Shown: positions 1-5,216, counted from the first letter of the stretch. The stretch: 5,216 nt of DNA from Lutibacter sp. (GCA_030599055.1 JAUVOS010000177.1:1-5216), one strand, 5' to 3'. Numbers and translations: made by a program. Notes: generated from the letters alone by a model not told the origin.

Positions 1-513
1 AATTACTACAAGTGTATTCCCTCCTATTTTGAAAAACATATTTGAAGGATACAGTGTTTCCATGTTTAATGTAATTCCTGTAAATGAAGGGAAAGCTAAC
101 AATAGTAGCCACATAGCCAATAAAAACGGAATACTTAAAAATGGTAATTTATATTTTTCGAAAATTCCCATTAAAAAAATAGTACTAAAAAAAGCAATAG
201 CACCACCTACAACAATTAGCAAAAGCACTTCTATGCCAGGTAAAAAATAAGTTCCAACACCTAAGCCTACTAACAACGCATTGAAACTATATAAGCCTTT
301 TCTTGTTATTACTGTTGAATAATTAAAAATTTCTGATAATCCTATAGCTGTTAAAACAGCTATCAGTCCACTTAATCCAGTCCACCAATCAATAAAACTA
401 ACCAACACTAAAATTAACGCTAAGATTTTATTTTCAGTAAAAAAAATCTGAGAATAGCTAGTTAATGTAGCTTCTCCAACAAAAAGGATTTTTTCTATTA
501 GCTTTTGTTTCAT
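1..513 (-). CDS. Urea transporter (UT family), N-terminal part, cut by window edge
   Basis: An open frame of 171 codons without a stop runs from an ATG at 513 off the left edge, so only the N-terminal part is visible. The product should be an inner-membrane channel-like urea transporter. Several stretches fit the UT family: an amphipathic opening (residues 14-29, ending YSQIFFTENK), a hydrophobic block at 30-60, the GLYSFNALLVGLGVG segment at 73-87, which corresponds to the family's GLYGFN-type motif, a further hydrophobic helix at 94-115, and the KLPFLSIPFLLAMWLLLL segment at 122-139, equivalent to the LPxxTLPF motif of animal and bacterial UTs. From memory, flavobacterial members are sometimes long proteins with a C-terminal M23 peptidase-like domain; that part would lie outside the window. 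It shares the strand of the upstream decarboxylase operon but is separated from it by 150 bases containing a repeat, so co-transcription is doubtful. Family call fairly secure; substrate inferred from the family. Confidence 0.78.
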   Translation of the reverse strand, partial: MKQKLIEKILFVGEATLTSYSQIFFTENKILALILVLVSFIDWWTGLSGLIAVLTAIGLSEIFNYSTVITRKGLYSFNALLVGLGVGTYFLPGIEVLLLIVVGGAIAFFSTIFLMGIFEKYKLPFLSIPFLLAMWLLLLAFPSFTGITLNMETLYPSNMFFKIGGNTLVVI

Positions 514-569
514 ATTTACATTAATGTATCTGATACTTGTTTTAACTAGTAAGGCATCATTTTTTCTAT

Positions 570-645
570 TGTCACACTGAGCTCGCCTGTACTGAGCGTA
601 GTCAAAGTATTTATTTTAATCGTGTTCGACAAACTCAGACTGACA
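570..645. repeat. Imperfect inverted repeat, flavobacterial intergenic repeat type
   Basis: The ends TGTCACACTGAG (570-581) and CTCAGACTGACA (634-645) are inverted copies of each other with 10 of 12 positions matching. Nested inside, CTGAGCGTAGTCAAAG (592-607) is similar, with one gap, to the reverse complement of the segment ending CTCAG near 638. The hexamer CTGAGC occurs twice in direct orientation (577-582 and 592-597), as if a 15-base unit had been inserted. This pattern resembles dispersed REP-like elements I know from flavobacterial intergenic regions. It lies just after the stop of the decarboxylase gene (664) and before the urea transporter start (513), where a folded transcript could end or slow transcription of the operon. 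The element is clear; its role as terminator is inference, since no long T run follows on the minus strand. Confidence 0.65.
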
Positions 646-663
646 TTTTATTAATGTCTTTTT

Positions 664-2016
664 CTATTTATTTTGAAGGTGTTCAGGCACTAATTCTTGT
701 CTTCTAAATACTTCTTTATCTTCTTGTTTTCTAACCAAATGTACTTCTCCTTTTTCATCAATTAAAACAATATTTGGACGGTACGTAATAAACTGCATCC
801 ATTGTGTCATGGTATATGCTCCTACCCTTTTCACCACAAAATGATCTCCTTTATTCAATTGTGGAAAATCAATATTTTTTCTAATTACGTCAATATTCAT
901 ACATAAAGGTCCGTAAATAGTTGTTGGTTCAGATTGAAAACTTGATTCATGCACTGGATAAATTTCGTGATCGTACCAAAAAGCTGTAAACATTAAATTT
1001 ACACCAGCATCAATTACCATAGATCTTCTACCGTCAGCTAAACGTTTATTTGCCAATACAGTACCTGCTAGCCAACCAGCATCATCAATTAGTGCTCGTC
1101 CTGTCTCTAAAATAAGCATTGGTGTTTCGTTATTCGGAAAATCAGCAGCAGTCATAGCTGTCGTTATTGAATGTGCATAATCATCAAAACTTGGAGTTGT
1201 ATCTGTTGCAGGCATATACGCACCTTGCAACGTATTTTGAGAAGCAAAACCTCCACCAACATCAATATAACCAATACTTATTTGAAAACGATCGTATGTT
1301 TTATTTGCTAAAGCAGATAACTTTTCAACAGCATTTGCATAGGCTTTAGACATTGTAATATATGTTCCTATATGAATATGTAAACCTATTAAATCCATAG
1401 TTCCACTTGAAAGAATACGATTTATGGCATTCCAAGCTTCTCCGTTTTCATAATTAAATCCGAAACGATCCCATTGTGGAATAATCCCAGTATCCATATT
1501 TACACGAATTGCAACTTGTGGACGTTCTTTTAGTTCTTCAGCCAATCCAATAATTGAGTATAATTCATCAAAATGATCAATGTGGATTAATGATTTATTA
1601 TTGATGGCTCTTATTAAATCTTTTTCACTTTTATCAGGACCGTTAAATATAATTTTGTTTCCTGGCGTATTATTGTCTATAGCTTTTTCGTATTCAAACC
1701 CCGAAACTACTTCAGCCCAAGCACCTTCTTGATGAAAAACACGACAAACTGCATCTAAATAATTGGTTTTGTATGACCACGCAAATTGTACTTTTGGATA
1801 TCGAGTTGAAAAAGCACGATATGCTGTTCTATACGTTTCTCTAATTGTTTTTTCAGAAAGCACAAATACAGGTGAACCATATTTTTCAATAAGGCTGTCA
1901 ATTTCTACATCATCAATAGTACTTATTGGTCGTAATCTTTTTAAACTTCCAAATTTATTTGGTACACCCTCTACTACTTTTCGTAATACTGGGCGTTCAT
2001 ATATTTTTTTACTCAT
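664..2016 (-). CDS. Fold-type III PLP-dependent decarboxylase (DAP/Orn/Arg decarboxylase family) with N-terminal YxxPxL extension
   Basis: Third gene of the operon, starting 11 bases after the ATP-grasp stop; 450 residues, close to the usual family length plus an N-terminal extension. An alanine-racemase-like barrel (about 45-320) is followed by the C-terminal beta domain. Visible motifs are the PLP lysine K83 in SYKTN, EVVSGFE (102-108), GLHIHIG (211-217), DVGGGF (252-257) for phosphate binding, ETGR (304-307, usually EPGR), the GPLC block with C372 as likely catalytic cysteine, D376, and GAYTMTQWMQFITYRP (399-414). The C-E-S-x-D motif of diaminopimelate decarboxylase reads C-M-N-I-D, so meso-DAP is an unlikely substrate and lysA is not a safe name. 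Expected reaction: cytoplasmic decarboxylation of an amino acid or amino-acid conjugate. Residues 1-40 precede the barrel and contain Y6xxP9xL11 and NKFG (20-23); the first is like a lasso leader motif. Fold and chemistry are secure; substrate unknown. Confidence 0.88.
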   Translation of the reverse strand: MSKKIYERPVLRKVVEGVPNKFGSLKRLRPISTIDDVEIDSLIEKYGSPVFVLSEKTIRETYRTAYRAFSTRYPKVQFAWSYKTNYLDAVCRVFHQEGAWAEVVSGFEYEKAIDNNTPGNKIIFNGPDKSEKDLIRAINNKSLIHIDHFDELYSIIGLAEELKERPQVAIRVNMDTGIIPQWDRFGFNYENGEAWNAINRILSSGTMDLIGLHIHIGTYITMSKAYANAVEKLSALANKTYDRFQISIGYIDVGGGFASQNTLQGAYMPATDTTPSFDDYAHSITTAMTAADFPNNETPMLILETGRALIDDAGWLAGTVLANKRLADGRRSMVIDAGVNLMFTAFWYDHEIYPVHESSFQSEPTTIYGPLCMNIDVIRKNIDFPQLNKGDHFVVKRVGAYTMTQWMQFITYRPNIVLIDEKGEVHLVRKQEDKEVFRRQELVPEHLQNK

Positions 2017-2027
2017 TTTTTTTAATT

Positions 2028-3071
2028 TTATAGTTCTCCAAAAATTATTATTTTCTCAAAATCGGCTATATCGCCTATTAAATCCCAAGAATAGCGAATA
2101 AACATTTTACCGTATTCATATTCTGTTACAGGCTTTACTTCTTCTCCCATAGCTAAACGGCAAACCATTTCAGGAATATTTTGCCCTGCTCCTACAGCTA
2201 AATAAACCCAAGCTGGAATTCGTGGATTAATTTCAATTAGATAATAATCGCCATCATCGGTTTTTATCAATTCAAGTTCCATAGCTCCACGCCATTTTGT
2301 TTCTTTTATTATATGGTGTGTAATTTCTAATAAGCGTTCATCGTTTAATGTAATTCCTCCCCAGGCTTTACCTTTATCTGTAATATATTGTTTTCGCATT
2401 GCAACTGCTGAAACGGTATTTCCTTCACCATCACCTAATGCAATTACATTAACTTCTGTACCGTGAATTGCTTGTTGTACAACTACTGGAAGTCCCCATT
2501 TTGCACTTAATTTATTAAAATAATAAACTCCTTGACTTTTATTTACAACTTTAAAAGCTTCGTAAAATTTACCTTTTATATAATACGGATACGACAATGG
2601 TTTTGGTAAATTTGATAGCTCATCACTATTCATAATTGGCTTGCTATCAGGGACTAAAATATTGTATTTTTTGGCATATTCAGGTAAATTATCTTTATGA
2701 CGTTCTTCAAACTGATTCATTGTAGGTAAAAAAGCATGAATTCCCATTTTTAATAGTTGATCACTAAATTTTATAAATAGATACAATTCAGAATCAAAAT
2801 TTGGAATAATAATATCTATTTGTTCTTTCTTGTGGATATACTCTAAACGCTCTAAAAATGCTTCACTTCCTGTTGAAGGAAATGGCATTAGATAGGTTTT
2901 ATCAACTAATTCTGGCATATAAATTCCAGGTTCTAAATTCTCATACGCCAAGCCTATAATTCGAGCATTTATTCCTGAATCTTTTATTCCACGAATTACA
3001 GGAACTCCTGGACCCGGACTATCAATATTATTTAGCCCAGTAATAGCTATGGTTAATTTTTTGTTTTCCAT
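2028..3071 (-). CDS. ATP-grasp ligase of unknown substrate
   Basis: Middle gene of the operon, starting 3 bases after the PqqD-like stop; 347 residues, cytoplasmic, no signal peptide. The N-terminal part (about 5-115) looks like a Rossmann-like pre-ATP-grasp domain, opening IAITGLN followed by a Pro/Gly-rich DSPGPGVPVIRG stretch (17-28) reminiscent of carbamoyl-phosphate-synthase-type ligases. The ATP-grasp core follows: YPYYIKGKF (161-169) with nucleotide-binding lysine candidates K166 and K168, VVVQQAIHGTEVNVIA (196-211), and the metal-binding region with E265/E267 in GAMELELI and E280-x-N282 in EINPR (280-284). Enzymes of this fold activate a carboxylate as acyl phosphate and join it to an amine, thiol or similar nucleophile. 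Beside a decarboxylase and a peptide-binding PqqD-like protein, it could join amino acids or modify a carrier or peptide, but the acceptor cannot be read from the sequence. ATP-grasp assignment strong; specific role unknown. Confidence 0.87.
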   Translation of the reverse strand: MENKKLTIAITGLNNIDSPGPGVPVIRGIKDSGINARIIGLAYENLEPGIYMPELVDKTYLMPFPSTGSEAFLERLEYIHKKEQIDIIIPNFDSELYLFIKFSDQLLKMGIHAFLPTMNQFEERHKDNLPEYAKKYNILVPDSKPIMNSDELSNLPKPLSYPYYIKGKFYEAFKVVNKSQGVYYFNKLSAKWGLPVVVQQAIHGTEVNVIALGDGEGNTVSAVAMRKQYITDKGKAWGGITLNDERLLEITHHIIKETKWRGAMELELIKTDDGDYYLIEINPRIPAWVYLAVGAGQNIPEMVCRLAMGEEVKPVTEYEYGKMFIRYSWDLIGDIADFEKIIIFGEL

Positions 3072-3074
3072 AAC

Positions 3075-3314
3075 TTAATCTAGCATATTTTCACGTTTCA
3101 AAAAATCTAGATATTCATACAGATCTCGACCAGCAGAAATAGTATCTACATCAAATTCTTCAGTAATTTCACTAATTATCTCATCAGCTGACTTTCCTTC
3201 TTTTAAATAGTTAATTATTAGTAAACCTAATTCATTTGTTGTGAAAGACTCACCTGTAGACGGTTTAAATATAAATCCGTTATCGCTTATTGCCAGTGAA
3301 TTTAATTTACTCAT
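3075..3314 (-). CDS. PqqD-like RiPP recognition element (RRE) protein
   Basis: First gene of the operon; 79 residues. The pattern fits the PqqD family winged helix-turn-helix: N-terminal beta strands with GFIFKPSTGESFTTNELG (13-30), a first helix LGLLIINYLKEG (29-40), a second, KSADEIISEITEEF (41-54), and a third, VDTISAGRDLYEYLDFLKRENMLD (56-79). Known relatives bind leader peptides (PqqD with PqqA, the B1 proteins of lasso-peptide clusters) and present them to modifying enzymes. Here there is no PqqA-like peptide, PqqE-like radical SAM protein or HprK-related kinase nearby; the partners are an ATP-grasp enzyme and a PLP decarboxylase. It is a stand-alone domain, cytoplasmic, with no metal or catalytic motif visible. 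The ATG at 3314 follows an A-rich tract and is the natural start. A binding or scaffold role is inferred; the family call rests on pattern recognition of the sequence. Confidence 0.8.
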   Translation of the reverse strand: MSKLNSLAISDNGFIFKPSTGESFTTNELGLLIINYLKEGKSADEIISEITEEFDVDTISAGRDLYEYLDFLKRENMLD

Positions 3315-3371
3315 ATCTTTATATTATTTTTATTAATAACTCCATTTATCCTTAATAATTACCTTATTCGT

Positions 3372-3379
3372 CAAATTTA
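3372..3379 (-). promoter_or_regulatory. Candidate Bacteroidota -7 element for the PqqD/ATP-grasp/decarboxylase operon
   Basis: On the minus strand the bases read TAAATTTG, an exact match to the TAnnTTTG -7 consensus of the Bacteroidota housekeeping sigma factor. It lies about 57 bases upstream of the PqqD-like start codon, a normal leader length. A good -33 TTG box at the expected spacing is not seen, so the call rests on the -7 match and position. Confidence 0.4.
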
Positions 3380-3408
3380 TTACTTATTACTTAACTATTT
3401 ACAGTAAT

Positions 3409-3430
3409 ATATGTTAAAAACGTTACATAT
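3409..3430. promoter_or_regulatory. Operator-like dyad ATATGTTA-N6-TTACATAT
   Basis: Two 8-base arms (3409-3416 and 3423-3430) pair at 7 of 8 positions around a 6-base spacer, giving a 22-base dyad of the size bound by dimeric helix-turn-helix regulators. It sits about 30 bases upstream of the candidate operon -7 element, just beyond where the -33 box should be, which would suit an activator or a divergent repressor. In such AT-rich DNA a dyad of this quality can arise by chance. No regulator gene is visible in the window. Confidence 0.3.
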
Positions 3431-3588
3431 GTTTTACTTTATTAATTATTTTTAGACTAAATCTTCAATATAAGGTTTAGAAAACATTCGTTATATAACT
3501 TAAAATCAATACAATCGTAGTTTCTAATAGTTGTTTTAGTAAAAAAAATTGAGTAATGGCAGCTGAAACATTTTATATATGAATAGGT

Positions 3589-3631
3589 GTGAAAGCAATC
3601 AATTTAAGGACTGTAGTCGCTTCACTTTTTT
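3589..3631 (+). terminator. Hairpin followed by T run, terminator-like
   Basis: GTGAAAGC (3589-3596) can pair with GCTTCAC (3619-3625) with one bulged A, and six T residues follow immediately (3626-3631). This is the form of a rho-independent terminator reading rightward, although the stem is short and the loop is 22 bases. No gene ends upstream on the plus strand within the window, so it may insulate the hydrolase promoter from read-through, be a relic of a lost gene, or be chance. Confidence 0.25.
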
Positions 3632-3634
3632 ATG

Positions 3635-3642
3635 TAACTTTG
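3635..3642 (+). promoter_or_regulatory. Candidate Bacteroidota -7 element for the serine hydrolase gene
   Basis: TAACTTTG matches the TAnnTTTG -7 consensus exactly and points toward the hydrolase. The predicted start of transcription, near 3649, would leave a leader of roughly 87 bases that includes the inverted repeat at 3659-3693. A TTTG-type -33 box at normal spacing is not apparent, so this is a moderate call from one box only. Confidence 0.4.
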
Positions 3643-3658
3643 CAGGAAAGTGCTACAC

Positions 3659-3693
3659 AACCGCCAGCTTTTATATACTTATCGTTAGAGGTT
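3659..3693. repeat. Imperfect inverted repeat, attC-like or leader hairpin
   Basis: AACCGCCAGC (3659-3668) can pair with GTTAGAGGTT (3684-3693): seven Watson-Crick pairs, one G-T wobble and two mismatches around a 15-base loop. It is GC-richer than the flanking DNA and ends in a GTTAGAG heptamer resembling, but not matching, the GTTRRRY core of integron attC sites. It could equally be a 5'-leader RNA hairpin of the hydrolase transcript. The pairing is visible; any recombination role is speculation. Confidence 0.3.
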
Positions 3694-3735
3694 ATTTAAG
3701 CATACAGATTGATATTAAATTCAAAATTCATTATT

Positions 3736-5013
3736 ATGAAAATAAGATATTCAATTAAGCTCATAACGTTATTTTTAGCGTTCATTTATCATTTCAACAT
3801 ATCTGCTCAGGAATTTATAAGAGTAGAACCCGAAAAAGTTGGTATGTCATCTGAAAGGTTACAATTTTTAACAAATACTATTCAAGAATATGTGGACAAT
3901 GGAGAATTATCCGGTGCGGTAGCTTTGGTAGCAAGGCGAGGTCAGATTGCTTATTTTAAATCTTTTGGAAAAAGTGATATAGAAAATGATGTACTAATGC
4001 AAGATAATTCCATTTTTCGAATTGCATCACAAACGAAAGCAATCGTAAGTGTTGGAGCTATGATACTTCAGGAGGAGGGTAAATTGTTAATTACTGACCC
4101 AATAGGAAATTATTTACCTGCTTACAACGAAACTACGGTTGCTGTTTTAAAGGAAGAAGGTAAATATGAAATTGAGAAAGCAAATAGACCAATTACCATT
4201 CGTGATTTGCTTACTCATACATCAGGAATTGGATATGGAAGTGGGATAGCTAGCGATATTTGGAAGGAAGCCAAAATTCAGGGTTGGTATTTTGCGAATC
4301 GGGATGAGCCAATACAATCGACAGTATCTAGAATGGCCAGTTTACCATTTGAAGCTCAACCAGGAGAAAAATTTGTATATGGCTACAATACGGATATTCT
4401 TGGAGCATTAATTGAAGTGGTATCAGGAGAACCATTAAACACGTTTCTTAAAACTCGCATACTTGATCCTTTGGGCATGAATGATACTCACTTTTATCTA
4501 CCAAAAAATAAAAGTGACCGGCTTACGGTAGTTTACTCTTCAACTAAAGATGGCCTGTTACGTGCTCCAGATCCAGGAGGGATGGTTGGGCAGGGCGCCT
4601 ATGTGAATGGACCACGCAGAAGTTTTTCAGGTGGTGCTGGTTATCTAAGCACCGCAAAAGATTACGCAAAATTTTTGCAAATGATGCTTTGTGGTGGGGA
4701 ATTCAACGGAAAGCGAATAATCTCATCGAAAACCGTAGAACTAATGACAGTAAACCATCTGGGAGAGGTAACATTTCCCTGGTCGAAGGGGACTGGGTTT
4801 GGTTTGGGGTTTAGAATTTTGGAAGATTTAGGATTAAGAGGAACGATGGGTTCAAAAGGAGAATATGGTTGGGGTGGAGCCTATCATTCTACTTATTGGA
4901 TAGATCCTGAAGAGGATCTTGTTGTCACATATTTTACACAATTGAGACCTGCTAAAGGGCTTGATGATCATGATAAACTGAGGGTATTGATTTATCAGTC
5001 ATTAGTTGATTAG
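3736..5013 (+). CDS. Exported serine hydrolase, class C beta-lactamase/EstB-like family
   Basis: A 425-residue protein counted from the ATG at 3736. A TTG 27 bases upstream is in frame, but the ATG puts a clean Sec signal peptide at the N-terminus (basic MKIRYSIK, hydrophobic LITLFLAFIYHF, cleavage near NISA|QEF at 24/25), so I prefer it. The mature enzyme should be periplasmic or secreted. Family signatures are S98-Q-T-K101 (the SxxK nucleophile and base), Y215 in VYGYNTDILG (tyrosine of the YxN motif region), DLLTHTSGIGYG (157-168), SGGAGYLSTAKDYAKF (298-313) and GWGGAYH (378-384) in place of the KTG/HxG motif. A WGG third motif is known from EstB-type esterases, so an esterase, peptidase or amidase role is more likely than beta-lactam resistance. 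Length is normal for the family. It is transcribed divergently from the decarboxylase operon and looks somewhat GC-richer than its neighbours. Substrate unknown. Confidence 0.88.
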   Translation: MKIRYSIKLITLFLAFIYHFNISAQEFIRVEPEKVGMSSERLQFLTNTIQEYVDNGELSGAVALVARRGQIAYFKSFGKSDIENDVLMQDNSIFRIASQTKAIVSVGAMILQEEGKLLITDPIGNYLPAYNETTVAVLKEEGKYEIEKANRPITIRDLLTHTSGIGYGSGIASDIWKEAKIQGWYFANRDEPIQSTVSRMASLPFEAQPGEKFVYGYNTDILGALIEVVSGEPLNTFLKTRILDPLGMNDTHFYLPKNKSDRLTVVYSSTKDGLLRAPDPGGMVGQGAYVNGPRRSFSGGAGYLSTAKDYAKFLQMMLCGGEFNGKRIISSKTVELMTVNHLGEVTFPWSKGTGFGLGFRILEDLGLRGTMGSKGEYGWGGAYHSTYWIDPEEDLVVTYFTQLRPAKGLDDHDKLRVLIYQSLVD

Positions 5014-5151
5014 TTGAATGTATTACTAGAGAATTAAATATAGTTCCTGCAATTTATAGCTGAAAAGAGACGACTACCAACAAATGATAAAATACATTGA
5101 AAAACATTTTTAAATACCATTGTACATCATAGAAAATCTAAATATAATATC

Positions 5152-5216
5152 ATGAAAAAATCCATTTTCCTTAGTCTTTGTTTGTTAATCACTATTAATA
5201 CATGTTTTAGTCAAGA
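5152..5216 (+). CDS. N-terminus of an exported protein, cut by window edge
   Basis: An ATG at 5152 opens a frame that stays open to the edge and encodes 21 complete residues: a lysine pair, a hydrophobic core SIFLSLCLLITI, and a polar end NTCFSQ. This is a typical Bacteroidota Sec signal peptide, with cleavage probably before the glutamine; the cysteine at residue 18 is not in a good lipobox, so a lipoprotein is less likely. The gene follows the serine hydrolase on the same strand after 138 bases with no clear terminator, and a near-consensus -7 box (TACCATTG, 5115-5122) lies 30 bases upstream, so it may have its own promoter. Nothing of the mature protein is visible, so no function can be given. 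Confidence 0.6.
   Translation, partial: MKKSIFLSLCLLITINTCFSQ

Larger units (their letters stand above)
3315..3735. other. 421-base divergent intergenic region
   Basis: This very AT-rich stretch separates the minus-strand operon from the plus-strand serine hydrolase. I checked both strands by eye for small genes. On the minus strand the ATG-started frames are only about a dozen codons or shorter. On the plus strand there is an 8-codon frame at 3556 and a 59-codon frame at 3579-3758 that overlaps the hydrolase start and resembles no protein I know. No tRNA or recognisable structured RNA was seen. The region holds candidate promoters in both directions, an operator-like dyad, a hairpin with a T run and an imperfect inverted repeat, each listed separately. 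Sequence character changes around 3590-3700, where GC-richer segments appear. Confidence 0.6.

Noticed and set aside
29..250. 73-codon plus-strand frame
   Set aside because: It lies entirely antisense to the urea transporter frame and its translation is low-complexity, lysine- and asparagine-rich with no family resemblance.
526..536. Perfect short palindrome GTATCtGATAC just upstream of the urea transporter start
   Set aside because: Only 5-base arms; too short to call an operator without a second copy or conservation.
1167..1349. 60-codon plus-strand frame
   Set aside because: Antisense shadow inside the decarboxylase gene, with His/Gln-rich composition typical of a reversed frame.
1763..2101. 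112-codon plus-strand frame
   Set aside because: Antisense to the decarboxylase start and the ATP-grasp end; the two real genes show complete family motifs over this stretch.
664..3314. Operon as a PQQ or lasso-peptide cluster
   Set aside because: There is no PqqA/PqqC/PqqE, no B2 protease and no asparagine-synthetase-like cyclase; only the RRE domain is shared.
3709..3735. Upstream TTG start for the serine hydrolase
   Set aside because: It adds nine residues before a textbook signal peptide; the ATG at 3736 gives the natural N-terminus.
3579..3758. 59-codon plus-strand frame with several cysteines, considered as a precursor peptide
   Set aside because: It overlaps the signal peptide of the hydrolase in another frame, spans the terminator-like hairpin and -7 box, and has no leader motif or recognisable relatives.
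1..5216. CRISPR array, tRNA, rRNA or insertion sequence
   Set aside because: No regularly spaced direct repeats, cloverleaf, rRNA-like sequence or transposase motif was found on either strand.

Overview
The window reads as a member of the Bacteroidota, most likely a marine-type flavobacterium. The DNA is AT-rich, starts are preceded by A/T-rich tracts rather than clear Shine-Dalgarno sites, TAnnTTTG-type -7 promoter elements can be found, and an intergenic repeat built on TGTCA..CTGAG / CTCAG..TGACA arms resembles the dispersed repeats common in flavobacterial genomes. The organism assignment is inference from these traits and from protein style.

Layout. Positions 1-513 (minus) hold the N-terminal 171 residues of a urea-transporter (UT family) membrane protein that runs off the left edge. 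Positions 514-663 are non-coding and carry the repeat. Positions 664-3314 (minus) are a tight three-gene operon, transcribed right to left: a 79-residue PqqD-like protein (RiPP recognition element fold), a 347-residue ATP-grasp ligase and a 450-residue fold-type III PLP decarboxylase; the gaps are 3 and 11 bases. Positions 3315-3735 are a non-coding divergent region with candidate promoters, an operator-like dyad, a terminator-like hairpin and an attC-like inverted repeat. Positions 3736-5013 (plus) encode an exported serine hydrolase of the class C beta-lactamase/EstB family. At 5152 a second exported protein begins and is cut by the right edge after its signal peptide.

How the genes work together. 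The operon is the interesting part. An ATP-grasp enzyme (carboxylate activation and ligation) and an amino-acid-type decarboxylase are co-transcribed with a stand-alone peptide-binding PqqD-like domain, but no radical SAM enzyme, protease, cyclase or convincing precursor peptide is visible here. The decarboxylase carries an N-terminal extension containing Y6-x-x-P9-x-L11, the same spacing as the YxxPxL leader motif that PqqD-like B1 proteins bind in lasso-peptide biosynthesis. I infer that the PqqD-like protein may dock onto the tail of this enzyme. That would be an RRE used as an enzyme scaffold, or an enzyme with a built-in leader. The product of the pathway cannot be read from the sequence. 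The urea transporter and the serine hydrolase look like independent neighbours.
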